Source of the DNA: Diatrype stigma
Lineage: Eukaryota > Ascomycota > Sordariomycetes > Xylariales > Diatrypaceae
Reading direction: 5' to 3'
NCBI GenBank assembly: GCA_022225965.2
Contig: JAKJXP020000009.1
Span: 310,001-374,000, forward strand
DNA: 64,000 nt
Below the pieces are notes generated by a model. That model did not search any database. It saw only the letters and a list, made by a program, of their open reading frames with translations, and was not told the DNA's origin. The translations under genes were made by a program, and so were the position numbers. Within the stretch, counting starts at the first letter, position 1. Every line of letters begins with the position of its first letter. Below are positions 22,496 to 34,567 of the stretch, piece by piece.

Positions 22496-24900
22496 ACTGC
22501 TAATAGGAAGTTGCACCTTATATGGCAATACTCCTTGCCTTCGAAGATAGCCTCAAAGCCAATCTGTCCAAATCGCGAAGGACCATTATATCAATACTAT
22601 ATAGCAAAGTATGCAGTCAGCGTTGCTAACCCCACGGTGTTCATATCCCCTAGTAGAGACATTTGTTCACACAACCGGAATGCTGTTGTTAGAAAACTCC
22701 GTGCCAGGTGACGATGTCATAACGATGGTTGCGAGCATATAACTAGCTCTAGGTAAACAGGCATTCGTACCTTGGTTGTTAGAACGCACGTACCTTCCCG
22801 CATCCAAGAAGGTCGATGAAACCTCTTTACAGTTTCCTATCGTAGCATATCCCGAGTAGCTCTGCAAGCTGCTCCAGATCGAAGGACTGTCGAAGAGACT
22901 GTGCTCACAGTAAGAAGCCATCCATGAATGCTAGTAGGTATCCAACTAGACCTGGTACTGGTGCTGGTGCCGGGTCTAAAGTATCGTCGGTCCGGGTTGC
23001 AGTTTTCTACCAGCATCGAGAACGAGCCATGGAACTCAACATACGCATACAACGGCGAGATAACGTTCCGAAGAAGGTCAAACAGAGATTGGTACGTCAC
23101 ATTTGATATGAAAGGCTGTAATCTCCTCACTGTCGTACCATTGCGGTAAGCTCCAACCAATATATGAAGATCAATAAGAAGGACAACCGATAGGTACCTG
23201 ATAACACAAACTTGCAGTTGGTACAGAGATGTCAGATCGTGTTGGTGCCCATATGGCATCTATAGTGATGACGGGTATCCTAGGGTGTGTTTGTTTATAC
23301 TTCGAGCAACAGCGATGGAATGGAAAGAAACGGTGGTTGAGGGCAAGACCATAGGATAACGTGGGCAGCTTATGCATCAGAACTCTCTTGATCAGAGTGA
23401 CAGGCAGTCATCTGAAGTCGGTACTGTCTGTGTATCATAACATCTCAGTCCGTAGTTTCAATGGAGGATTTTCAAGTACCTGCCTATGTTTGTGCCACTG
23501 CAAGTCCAAGAACGCATGACAAGTATAGGCATGGCAGCAGTGGGAATCAGTCCTGTCTCGCAGCAACTATTGTCGAGTCATCCCAGACACATCTACCGAT
23601 GGGATTCCAAATAGGTTGTGACCCAGAGCAAGGTGAGTCGAACTTTCTATGTACAATCACTCCTCTACAGTCAACATGAGTCCTCCTACTGACGAACTTG
23701 GCATATCAAGATCCCAAGAACGCAGCATTCTGCGTGTTCTATTTTACGTATCTTAGATAAACCAGTCAATATTCCTAGAAACATTACAAGAGAATGTGCG
23801 GGGGTTGCGACCTTCAAGTCAGGATAAACCATAGCAAGACAACGATTCATTCTATACTTCCCAGAGCACGGTAGTAGGGAATATCCGAGAACCAGTCATT
23901 ATGTCATATCTATATGGACTCATGTAGATATTAAAGACAATACAGGTGTACGCACCATTTCCCGACAAAAATACACAGTCACTTGTTAGTTATAATCCCT
24001 AAGGGGTCCGACATGGGACCAACCCTTCAAATATAAAGCAATTTTCCAAACATCTACGGGATCCCTAGGTCAACGTTCGGAAGAAATATTGACAGGTACA
24101 CCGCAGTACGCTTGGGGAGTACCTAGTAGCTATCTAGGGGCATCATCCTATCCCAAGGGACAAAGTATCATAACCAAGTAATGCGTTCGTATTACTAAGT
24201 ATAAGGTATTTGATAGATATATTCTACATCAACATACGAGGAGGATTCCTAGTACTTACAAACAATACAAGTTACATTTATACAATCCATCAAAGTACAC
24301 TCAGGCGAGTAGTAATCAGTGATGGTCCTCTAGCTACCTCAATGGGTCGGCAAGTCAGAAGAGAGGCCCCAAGAGCAGTAATATTGGTAGACGACTTGGG
24401 TAATATCTTAATTTTTACCATAGAGTGCTTTTGACACGGCCTCACTGGAGTGACCGTGTGTTAGTTAAGGTCGGTTATGTACAGGTATCCCCAATCTACA
24501 AGCAGTGACCAGAGGCATTTGTGTACCTTGAGGGAAGACCGCCAACCATCGCCTGGTAATTAGGTGAACGAGAACATGTAACTCTAAAGCGGATATATTA
24601 TTTGTATCATGTACCAAGCCACGATTCTGGTTCGAGCTATCTGAGTCCAGTACTGATATCAAGTACTTTCCAATGTTACCACGTGGACGTGACGCGCCTC
24701 TCCAGCAATCAACAGCAATGGTATCAGGTGTGATTCACCGCGTTGACGCTGCCCGATACCCTAATCGAGGAGTCACCCGAGTAACAAGCTTCACACCTAC
24801 ACAAAACTGCAACCAAGTAAATTGCAGGCTAGGTACGCGTACTTGACTAATCCTTGAATAATCCTCCATCTACAACCACACGCGTAAGCCATACACCTCT

Positions 24901-24968
<68 letters not shown>
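24901..24968. repeat. C29-A39 homopolymer junction
   Basis: Twenty-nine C (24901-24929) run directly into thirty-nine A (24930-24968). Exact lengths are unreliable in any sequencing technology. It marks the left edge of a long G-depleted, pyrimidine-rich stretch. Confidence 0.95.
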
Positions 24969-24970
<2 letters not shown>

Positions 24971-25338
24971 TCCTACTTCAACCAACCTCACCCATCCTCC
25001 AACCTCCCACCTCCTACCAACCATACTTCTCTCGCCAATTACATGGTCCGCTACCCTAATCATTCCTCCCTCTCTCGTCATTCTATTGTCCGATACTAAT
25101 CTCATCGATCTCGAAAAGAAGAACCAACCACTTTGAAAGTCTTGCAACAATCCTCATCAGCGCCATGGTTAACGAAAAGGTACGTAGATACGTATACGCA
25201 CTCAGTCTACCAATCTTGCCTTCTGCCGAACCTCCCAGACACCCATCTCATTTGCCACCACAGCCTTCCCTAATGCTTTCCCTGCTGTCTCTGTCCCTTC
25301 AACTGTTCCTTCAACCACTTAACAACCTGCACCCTCAG

Positions 25339-25420
25339 CCTTCAACCTTCAACCTTCAACCTTCAACCTTCAACCTTCAACCTTCAACCTTCAACCTTCA
25401 ACCTTCAACCTTCAACCTTC
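25339..25420 (+). repeat. 7-bp minisatellite, 11 copies plus a partial
   Basis: The unit ccttcaa is repeated perfectly eleven times (25339-25415) with five further bases. It is G-free on this strand. Confidence 0.95.
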
Positions 25421-25870
25421 CATCAAAGGTCGTCCGTATCAAGACCTAATCTTGATCAACATCAGACAAATTGAATTTGTAAGGATTCTCTGACATATGG
25501 ATCTTCTCCTTTATCACCTCCCACCTGCCTTCCCCCTCTCGAATTCACACCTACTCTTCTCCCGTCACCTCCCACCTACCTACCATCCTACCAGTTTATC
25601 CCCATCACCTCCATCCTCCCACCTACTTACCTGCCTACATACCTGTCCTTCCACCTATCTATCTACCCACCACCTAACCTACCTTTCTACCACCTACCTT
25701 TCTACCACCTACCCTTCTACCTTCCACCTTCCTTTCAACCTACCTACCTTCACCTACCTTTCCCATCTTTCTTCAAACACCAAGGTAGTCTTTCTTCGAA
25801 CACCAAGGTACTTTTCCAATACCATCCACCACCTTGCAATCCTCTCAGCCCTTCCCACCTTCCTACTTCC

Positions 25871-25954
25871 ATCTTCCCATTCCCATCTTCCCATTCCCAT
25901 CTTCCCATTCCCATCTTCCCATTCCCATCTTCCCATTCCCATCTTCCCATTCCC
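25871..25954 (+). repeat. 14-bp minisatellite, six perfect copies
   Basis: The unit atcttcccattccc is repeated six times without a mismatch, suggesting recent expansion. Confidence 0.95.
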
Positions 25955-26923
25955 ATCCTTCCTCAACTACACCCACCCTCCAGGACCAGAGCAACAACAG
26001 ATCCATCAACACCAGCCCTAACTACGACGCTTTGATTCACATCATCTAACACGCAGTGGATTCAGAACCTCGATCAAACGCCAATCAATATTCGAAGTAA
26101 GTAGCTCATCTTCCTGGCTTTGCCTGATCTCGTGACCTCCATATCAGTCCTTCTTGCCTCTGTCCCCAGCCAGCTCAAGCACCAATCCTACATACACCAT
26201 TGAAGGACAACCGCACTCCATCTCCCACACATCTCCCATGTTCCCATGTACCTATGTACTTTGTACCGTGTTTACGTCCACCCTTTGAATGAAAAATTTT
26301 CACTGTTACCTAAAGCGGCATTCCCCTCTGTCTACCACATTACAAGAGCAGCAACACCTTCCCCTTCCCCCACACAACATCTACCTACACAACAACACCT
26401 ACATACACAACAACAAACAACACCTACCTGCTACACCTACCTACTCGCATCTGTAAGAGTTCCTCCTCGTCACCATCCTCTTCCACATCATCATCACCAT
26501 CGTCATCATCGTCTTCTACCTGCAACCCTTTATCATCATCAACAACATCCATCCATCCATCTGCAATACCTTGTCATCATTAACATTCAATCAACAACGG
26601 TCCATACTTAACAGCTAAGCACCATCCATTCTTCCGTCACTAACCCATGCTTACCCAGTCAACGACCATACACGCCTACTTCAATCGATCCATTCGACCA
26701 TCGGCTCGGCACAGTTCTTACTAACGCTACTAACCGACAATCGATTCCTTTTCTTTGCGTTTTTGCTTTGCTCTGCTTTGCTTCTTCCACTTCCCAGTTC
26801 ATCTGCCACAACCACCACAAAGAGTGTTACACATATACCTTAGAGCAGTTCGATGGGGGCCGTTTCTTCTTTACGAAGGACTTTACCTCTCACAGCCTCT
26901 TTTGAGGTCGACGGTCCCTGTAC

Positions 26924-26939
26924 CCCATCCTAGGATGGG
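26924..26939. repeat. 16-bp perfect palindrome
   Basis: CCCATCCTAGGATGGG has no spacer. It overlaps the stop codon of a 26-codon ATG frame (26853-26933) and is followed by a donor-like ggtaagc at 26940. Confidence 0.85.
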
Positions 26940-27174
26940 AGGTAAGCTCAAGTGTTCCCTTATGGTGCCCCGGAATCCAGCGAGCATTCTCGTGTGAGGC
27001 CATGCGAAGCTTGCTTCAATTGGGACCTTCTCCGGATGAGGAAGCCAGGGTCTGCGGTGAACCTCCAGTCGAGGGTTAGACTGGTCTTCGGAGGCTTTAT
27101 GCTAGGTTCATGATGCCGTGGTGGCGGCTTTTGGATTTGTTTTCTGCGCTTCGTTCTTTTTGCTCTTCTAGCTT

Positions 27175-27370
27175 TTGCTTCTTGCTCCTTGCTTCCTGCT
27201 CCTTGCTCCTGCTCTTGCTCTTTCTCCTTGCTCTTTCTCCTTGCTCTTTCTCCTTGCTCTTGCTCCTTGCTCTTGCTCCTTGCTCTCTGCTCCTTGCTCT
27301 CTGCTCCTTGCTCCTGCTCCTTGCTCCTGCTCCTTGCTCCCGCTCTTTGCTCTTTGCTCCTGCTTCTTGC
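27175..27370 (+). repeat. Imperfect CT-rich repeat (ttgctcctgctc type)
   Basis: Variants of gctccttgctct and gctcctgctc recur for about 190 bases. All three plus-strand frames are open and read as Leu/Cys/Ser runs, which reflects the repeat rather than a gene. Confidence 0.85.
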
Positions 27371-27631
27371 TTACTCGGGACTACTGTCCTGCCACTGTAC
27401 TACGTACAGGTCTTCAATTTTTGTCTCTCGGGTCTCTGTTCCCCCGTCACCTGGTATTACACTGCCTCCAGGTGGCGGAAAACAACCTTTTTTCGTTGCT
27501 TTCTCCAGCTTGCTGGAGATGCGAGGAAGATATTCGATCACGAGATTAACCTCACCATACATGCCTTAGTAGTTTACTGTGAAAGCCTGCTAATACTTGA
27601 CCTGATGCCTGAAGGCACTCAACTTCCGTGA

Positions 27632-29074
27632 ATTTGGCCTTGAGATTTATACAATACAAGCACGGTACATCAGGTCCATGCCAGTCATTTGGTCGATATG
27701 CGCTTGAGCGTCACCCACACAGCAGAAGTATCGTGTGAAATGTAAACAGGTATTCATAGGTGTATGTATCTATGTTAGCCTACCTAGGTATTCCTTCCGC
27801 TGCCGGCGTACAAGAAAGGCTTTCGATGTATCAGCCATTCACTCCAGGTTGCAAATCAACTTGACGCAACCCACGAATCCCTTGAGTTGAGTTGATAACG
27901 ACAATCAGCGGACCGTTGGGTTTCGTGGATTGATTTGACGATATCTCTGGATCCGTATACACACAAGTAAAGTCGTGGAGTTACTTTCCAGCCTGAATCA
28001 CCCTATATATACTATGTAGTACTTCGGTCAATGGTCTTTCGTAGCTAATCCTCCCGTACTTGAGTTATGGTTTCATAGACCTATATTAGATGCTATTCCT
28101 GTAGGACTTGATATTCCCCCTCTGGGTATCCGGTCCGTCGTGTAAATCCATCCCCACCTATGTGTAAATAGGTAACTACCTACTTATCGAGACGCGTGCG
28201 CGGTAGCTTGAATAAAGAGAGGTACAATGAATGACTGGAGTTGCTGCATCTGGCTGTTGCAGCATCAGAAAGGAGACTTGTCAGTCGTGTAATAGTCTTT
28301 GGGTTACAGTATCCCACCTATACCTAACTGGCCACCTAGTTACCACCATCTAAAGCCTTCGCTCCATTGACACAATGGCCAGAATGTCGAGTCCCCTTGA
28401 AAGGGGTCAGCATAGCAGCAATTCTACGGATAAGGAAACATGCTCGCCTCCTTACAACATGGCATATACCGCCCGCACTACTCGTAATGATCCTCACGAG
28501 AGTCTCAGCTACAATGGCTAATCAAGGATCGAAGAGCCGTTGGAAGGTTTGAGCTGTTGCCACGTCCCTTGCCAAAGGTATAACAAGCGTACAATTCGAA
28601 CACAAGCCGGATACATACGTACCAAATGCAGCTATAGCTGAGCCTGTTGGGTTTTCCGAAGGAAACGAGAGCGATTGTAAAAGTATATGACGCTGTACTA
28701 GAATGTCATGTTACCCACGATACCGTCCAATAAATGAAGTCGATGGACTAGAGCGCTTATTCCGCATGACGAGAGGCGGAGTAACCGAAAGACTACTGTG
28801 CAAATAACAAAGCCCTGGAATGAATCGGCCCATGTACCGTACATACGACCCCGTTACCAGCTCTCTGCCCTTCGTTTACTTCCGAATCACGACCACAGAC
28901 AAAAAGACCTGCGTAAAAAACGTGTTTCTTGGTGACTTTGTCTTGAGTCATCTTCCCAGCTCTTCACTTCCCACCCCATCAGTACCGCCAACGTTGCCAC
29001 CATACAAGATTGCCACGCTCCATTCCTAGAGCCATCCCCATCCCTCCTTCGCGGTTGTCAGCCAGTCTCCAACA
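27632..29074. other. Upstream region of the F-box gene
   Basis: No gene is supported. TACCTA words occur near 27780 and 28175. The last 150 bases are C-rich, like a fungal leader, running into the ATG at 29075. Confidence 0.4.
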
Positions 29075-30306
29075 ATGGCTCCCCGCAGACCCAAAGTGAA
29101 CGCCATCGAGAAGCTCCCGGCGAAGCTTCTCGTCCAGATCATGTCTTCCGGCCTGGAGCCCGACGATGTCATGAACCTCACGCTCACCTGCAAGAAGTTC
29201 CGTGACGTGGCCAGAGACAAGCGAGCCGTGCTTGCTCAGGCTCTGCTTCGCAACCACTGCGGAACTGAGACGATCCCGATGGCAATCGCCCATGTCACCG
29301 CGGCGGCCGCCCCGTGGAAGCCTTCGAAGCGCGACCCCGGCCAGGGTCCCGACTTCGAAGAGGCCGTGGATTTCTGCATTTGTTACCTCACAGCCGTTGA
29401 GCTGGACGAGGCCGCGATGCTGCCAGAGAACAGCCTCGACCTCGACCTCCGATCGGTGCGCTTCATGTGCAGCTTCCACGACGCCTCTCTCCGTCTGGCA
29501 TGCGAGTACCTCGACTTCCGCTTCGTCACGCCAGTGACGACTCCAGATCTGCACCTGGCGCAGAAAGCGGTCTACCTCATTGCAATCATTGGTCACATTC
29601 TGCACTCACGGACTGACGAAGGCTACGACACGGCGTGGGATGTATTCTCGCGATATCTTGGACCCATTGAAAAGGTGGCGGTTATGCGTATGCTGCGCTT
29701 CCTATGGTATCGTATCCAGGAAGGTGAGCGCTTCTGATAACTGCACCACGTATTGGTGGTGATGGTGCAACTAACTTGGCATTTTCCGCAGACAAACCCC
29801 TGGGCGGTCGAAGCATCCGGAAGAAGAAGGCCCAGCCTCTTCCTGAGCGCGACGAAGCCACGCCGGCTCGGCTGCCCGAGGAGTACCGACCTCTTCGCGT
29901 GGATGGACTCCCGACCATCTTGGCTCACGGCATGGAATATCTCATCATGCCGGCATCCTCCTACCGGACTCGACGAAACAACCGGCCGATGTACACGATC
30001 CGCATCAACCGCGATTTGCGCCAGCACTTGTGGAGTCAAGCTGAAGTTGGAATGTTCAATCCTGAGGAACCACTGACAGAACGGTCATCCCGGAGCATGC
30101 GGGAGTGGCAGCCCAGAGCCTCCAGTCGTGTGCCCGCCTCTGACGAGACCAGACAAATGTTTCCCCTGTTCAGGACAGTGCCGGGTCCGGAAGGCTTTCC
30201 ACACATCCAATGGTTGGCCTTCTCTCCGGAGGCATATCGCCGTCTGAAACAGCGAGTGGCACAATCCAGAGAGTCTGTAGACGCTCCGCCTTCCAGCGAG
30301 CACTAA
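29075..30306 (+). CDS. F-box protein
   Basis: Two exons, 29075-29723 and 29792-30306, join through a one-base overhang (donor gtgagc, branch-like CTAAC, acceptor gcag) to give 387 aa. Residues 12-50 (IEKLPAKLLVQIM, then LTLTCKKFRDVA) form an F-box, which docks Skp1 in SCF ubiquitin ligases; the rest would recruit a substrate. The C-terminal part has no leucine-rich or WD repeats that I can see. It starts with a basic patch (RSIRKKKAQP) and continues with PMYTIRINRDL and PGPEGFPHIQWLAFSPEAY, which may be a family-specific fold. Many fungal F-box proteins of this type are lineage-expanded and unstudied. The substrate is unknown. Confidence 0.8.
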
Positions 30307-30614
30307 GGTAGTTGTCGGGGAGATGCACGGCCTACAGAATCCCGAGGGGCTGGGGCGGACAGGAGAGTTTGCTTGTGCTCAGTGGTGTGGTTTGGTCGTC
30401 TCGAGTCATGTCATGATCGACTCAGGAAGTACTCGATACCTACCTTTGGACTCCTTCGGTTGCACGAACTGTATGAATAGATGAGCTAGTTGACTACTTT
30501 GTATCCTACTCCTGAAGGCTCCTGAAAGGCTACGGAGTTGTACCGACATAGAGAATAAACTGTGTACCTACCTACCTACCTAAGTACCTGAGTAGGTACA
30601 TACCAACTGATACC

Positions 30615-30665
30615 ACCAGGAATTGGAGGGGACCAGGAATTGGAGGGGACCAGGAATTGAAGGGG
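30615..30665 (+). repeat. 17-bp tandem repeat, three copies
   Basis: The unit accaggaattggagggg occurs three times, the last with one substitution (gaagggg). Confidence 0.9.
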
Positions 30666-30840
30666 TTGAAGTTCAGTCATCCGTTGCTATGAAACTCATC
30701 ACGTGCCATATCCCACTATTCTCAAAATGGCAGAAAGCGGCCCGTACAAAGAAGCGCCTACCTCTTACCTCTGTATGTACTATGTAGGTAGGCAGCTTAC
30801 TAGGTACCTAGACTGCATACGTACATGCGTACATACATAC

Positions 30841-30876
30841 ATACCGACATACATACCGACATACATACCGACATAC
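30841..30876 (+). repeat. 12-bp tandem repeat, three copies
   Basis: The unit ataccgacatac is repeated perfectly three times, flanked on both sides by plain CATA tetranucleotide repeats from which it probably arose. Confidence 0.9.
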
Positions 30877-31984
30877 ATACCTACGGCAAGTACCCATGGA
30901 AGTGCCGAGTCCTTATTCAGATGCTGTTCATGTATGTATGTGTGTATGTGTGTATGTATGTACAATACCCCATGCCTAGGTACCTAGGTAGGTAGGTACT
31001 CCATAAACTCGTAGACTCGATCAGTCCCAAGGTTCCTACCAATAACTATTGCTCCTGCATTGAAAATCCCTCGAGCTAATCTCAGTTCCTTGACTGTATA
31101 TTCAAGGGCTCTCCCCGGTGATATTGCTTGCAATGCGGTCTCTTCTGCCCTCCAGGATCCCGCTCAGCACATCCTGCGTCCTGGGCGTCCTTGTAGGTTT
31201 GTGTGCATGATCGGTGGTTCCTGTAGCGTCTCCAGCGTCTCCAGCGTCTCCATACACCGATGAACTATCGCGGAAAGGCAGTCCCAAAAGTGGCCTACCC
31301 CCTTTTTGCCCCTATCAGGTAAGGACACATTATAAACTGGGACCCCGACTATCAGGGACTTCCACCTACCGCCAACTGCTCCGCCCGCCTTGCCCGCCTG
31401 TCCTGCCCGCCTGTCCTTGCCCGCCTGTCTGCCTGCACCGCTGTTCTGCATGTACATGCTCCTTGTGGGTAGCGGCACTGGCAGCCACATGTCGGATGGT
31501 GGGTGGCGTACGGTCTTCGTGTCGAGGATGGTGTGGTGGCTGAGCAGGATTCGAGTCCTTCAGCTGATGCTTTAAGGTTTCCTGTCAGATGTCATACATC
31601 GTACATCGTACATGGGCGGATTCCTGGCAATCTGCAGAAAATCAGTGCAGGTCAATGAGGATGGAACAGCTGAAATGCGAGTGCCGTGCGTGCGCGTGTG
31701 TGGTGTGTGTGTGTGTATCGGTTATATGTACATACAGGTGTGCAGTTAGGCGTTAGGCGCTACGTAGGTACTTGTACGTGAAGTTGTACCTCCCACCGGG
31801 CTGTTGAACGTTGAGCCAGACGAAAATAGCCAAGCCAGGACTGCCAGGGAAAGGCTAAGCCGTAAAAGGGGAGATACCCACCAATCGTAGCGGGTTTCCA
31901 TCCCTTCCAGTCAGCACCTAAACTACATAGGCATGTATGTATGTAATCGGTACGAAGTACGACCCTGCGACCCGGGGCAACTGC

Positions 31985-32070
31985 AACAGCGGTGCAGAGG
32001 TGCAGCGGTGCAGCGGTGCAGCGACAGTCCAGCATCCAGCCAGCATCCAGCGTCCAGCGTCCAGCGTCCA
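31985..32070 (+). repeat. Compound minisatellite (gcagcggt and ccagcgt units)
   Basis: About four copies of a gcagcggt-like unit are followed by ccagcatccagc and then three cagcgtc units. The two parts have different periods, so they expanded separately. Confidence 0.8.
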
Positions 32071-32484
32071 GTCGATTGGACTGTCATCTTTTCTCCGTAC
32101 ACGTACAACACCGAACACCAGTCCTGAGGTCCTGCTACGTTATACAACACACGTAACGCTGGATTGCATTGTGAATGTGACATTCCTCGTCATTGACGCA
32201 GCAACGAGCAACGCACGACTATTTCATATGTCGCATTCCTTTGCTATCCATAGACGAGTAGCACTACCATCAGCATCTGACCGATACTGCTAGAGTTACC
32301 GGTGCTGAGGAGAACCCAACATACGATTATATTCATTCCATTCCATTCCAACCATCCATCTTTACATCGTATCCAACTATCGAGGTAGCCATATTCGGTA
32401 TCTATCCCGACCGAGTTTCAGACCGGGCTCAAGTGCAAGTTCAAGTTCGAGTCGACTTTTGTCTTTGTTTTGCGGGACGACATC

Positions 32485-34567
32485 ATGTCCGCCACAACAA
32501 AGAAGCCGCCGCACACCAACGGCGTGAACGGCCGCCTCTCCAATTCCCCTACTGCCGAAAACCGTCGTCCAACGACACCTCCGGGGCATCGACGATCAGC
32601 TACAGCTACTACCGCCAACTCTGGGACCGCTGCTAACACGCCCTCCCGCACGCGATCCGTCAGGGGCGGGACGCCCGTATCTGCTCGCGCCGCCGCTTCA
32701 CACCGCGCCACTTCGTCGCTGAGTCATTCGGTAGAGGTCGACAGTGATGCCCGTGCCGAGGCCATCGCTCTGATTGAGGATCTGAAGGAGCGGCTTTCCA
32801 AAGCCGACACCACAGCAGAACAATATAGGAAGCAGACCGACGTCCTCCAGTCCAGGCTAGACGAGACCTTGAAGGAACATTCTAAGTTGGAAGAGAGAGT
32901 GCATGAGAGCGAGGAGCAGATCGAGGCTCTACGAAATGAGAAGCGGGAATCTGCGAGACAGATACGCGAGATGGAGACCATATATGAGGCCGAGAGAAGC
33001 TCGATGTTGAAGGAGAAGGAAGAAATGTCCAACCGGGAGGAGGAGATGCAGGCTGTCATCAACCGATTAAAGGAAACCCTCAACCAGAGAAATGCAGCAG
33101 ACGAGGAGAACCGGCCAACAAGGCAATGTGAGTATTCGCTCCACATCTGCATACGCATTACACTCTCACAAGTAGAGAATTTCTGACTGGCTCCGACTAA
33201 CCATCACAATAGCAACGAGTTCTCCCACCGTGGAAAGCGGCAACTTTGCCCCACCGTCTTCTCTCCAGCGGAGTGACTCTCGGAATGGTTCAAAGCTCTT
33301 GCTTCAGAAAGACAAGTTGATCGAATCGCTACGCCTCGAGTTAGCCGAGGCACAAATCAAACTTGTCGAGTCGGAGAACCAGGGCGGCGGACGCCTGCAT
33401 GAAGTCGAGCGACTACTCATGGAAGCCCGCATGGCAAATGCACGGCTCATGGAAGATAACGAATCCTATCAGCTCCTGTTGCAAGAGAAGACCCTTCACG
33501 GCGATTTCGGCAAAGGTGATTTCAGCTATATGGGCGTCTCTGCTAACCAGGACGCGCTGAATGCACTCGAAGGTCGCCCAAGCCGCCCAAGCAGCACACG
33601 CCCGAACAGTGGCGTCGTTGCAGTCAACCCTGGAACTAGCTTGGCCGACGAACTAGGCTCAGTGGGTGATGATGGCGGTGAGACAGAGGAGCAGCTTCGC
33701 CGCATGGAAACCGAACTTCGCGCGGCTAAAGACCAGAACAAGGCCTTGACGCTCTATATCAATAAGATCATCGAGCGGCTCCTGCAGCACCAAGAATTTG
33801 AGCATATTCTCGATCAATCGGGTGAGTCCAAGCCCAGCACCAGCACTGGCAACGGCGACGTCCACAAGGAGCTGCCGCCTCCACCGCCCGAGTCGCAGGG
33901 CATATCATTCCTAGCGCGAGCCAAGTCCATGGCCATCGGCACCAACAATCCGCCCCGACCTAAGCCTAGACCTTTCTCGTCTATGGCACAATTCACCGAG
34001 CAGACGCAGCCATCAGCACACAGCAACCCAGAGACGGCACCGCGGATCCCTATCTCCCTCGGCAGATCGCAGAGCACTCGCCGCGGCGGACGACCCATGA
34101 GCGAGCAGTTAGTCGGCGCGGCGGGCGTCGTCAACGCTATGTACAGGGGCCCAGATGGGCCACTGTCGCCGACGCTCAGCAACCCCCGACACTCCCAGTC
34201 TCTCTTCTCGTCGCCGCGGATGGGATCATCATCGGTAGCGTCGACGCCCACTACCAATGGCCCCTCGGGGCCTGCAGGGAACTTCCCCGGCAGCGTGCGC
34301 AGCGAGACCAGCAGCGTGAGCGGCGACTCGGCCGACCACAGCGGCGGCACCCCGTCCACGGCGGCAAGCATGACGCAGAGCCCGCCGCGCGCACCCAGCG
34401 GCCACTACGACAAAGGCATCACCATCGCGGGCAATAAGCCCCGGCCCCTGCGGCTCGTCCAGGAGACGGCCGAGGCGGCCGCCAAGCAGGAACGCGAGAA
34501 CAAGCGCCAGAGCTGGATGGGCTGGTCGCCCTGGGCTAAGAAGGACGATACCGCTACGGCGAGCTAA
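32485..34567 (+). CDS. Fungal coiled-coil protein of unknown function
   Basis: Two exons, 32485-33127 and 33213-34567 (donor gtgagt, acceptor aatag), join in frame to give 665 aa. The ATG at 32485 (MSATTKKPPHTNGVNG) is chosen because no in-frame ATG precedes it. Residues 1-90 are Ser/Thr/Pro-rich and basic. About 95-220 form a long heptad-bearing coiled coil (KLEERVHESEEQIEALRNEK), and a second coil begins at LLLQKDKLIESLRLELAEAQ and resumes near EEQLRRMETELRAAKDQN. The tail is disordered, with a PPPPP motif, many SP sites and a conserved-looking end (ERENKRQSWMGWSPWAKK). Database names such as M-protein repeat protein are given to such proteins, but carry no function. A cytoskeletal or polarity scaffold is possible, but that is a guess. 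Confidence 0.8.

Larger units (their letters stand above)
18321..24890. other. Gene-poor region without supported features
   Basis: 6.5 kb of moderately AT-rich DNA with only short, unrelated open frames, and no tRNA, rRNA or transposase similarity that I can recognise. TACCTA/TAGGTA words are scattered through it. Two hairpins are clear: a 9-bp perfect stem at 18803-18826 and an imperfect inverted repeat at 22462-22495. It may be old, diverged transposon DNA, but no frame or terminal repeat proves that. Confidence 0.5.
24970..26750 (+). other. G-depleted, C/T/A-rich strand-asymmetric region
   Basis: The plus strand is nearly free of G over long stretches: 25681-25740 has none, and 25561-25680 has about four. 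Two minisatellites and several CCTACC or CCACC runs lie inside. Candidate donors follow aag at 25181 (gtacgt) and 26097 (gtaagt), but frames are short; an ATG at 25165 reads only five codons before the first donor. Plus-strand C/T bias fits a long 5' leader or a spliced non-coding transcript, but no following gene is close. Confidence 0.5.
30307..32484. other. Minisatellite-rich intergenic region
   Basis: No gene is supported in 2.2 kb. It holds a 17-bp repeat (30615-30665), a 12-bp repeat (30841-30876), TGTATG runs (30928-30962), gcccgcctgtcc-type repeats (31385-31430), GT runs (31690-31716), gcagcggt and gcgtccagcgtc repeats (31985-32070), and clusters of TACCTA/TAGGTA. The final 150 bases are CA/CT-rich and probably the leader of the coiled-coil gene. 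Confidence 0.6.

Noticed and set aside
25497..26021. 174-codon Pro/His/Ser-rich plus-strand frame
   Set aside because: It lies in G-free DNA where TAG and TGA cannot occur, so long open frames are expected by chance.
26930..27110. Possible structured RNA such as SRP RNA (contains GGTGAACC and a ccagtc/gactgg hairpin)
   Set aside because: The essential GNAR-type tetraloop with the AGCA/GCAG internal loop is missing, and no Alu-domain motif precedes it.
27110..27631. Open frames rich in Leu, Cys and Ser in all plus-strand phases
   Set aside because: They come from the CT-rich repeat at 27175-27370, which has few ways to make stop codons. No domain or start context supports a gene.
31540..31565. 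tRNA T-loop-like GGATTCGAGTCC
   Set aside because: The flanking bases do not form a T stem, and no D arm or acceptor stem can be built around it.
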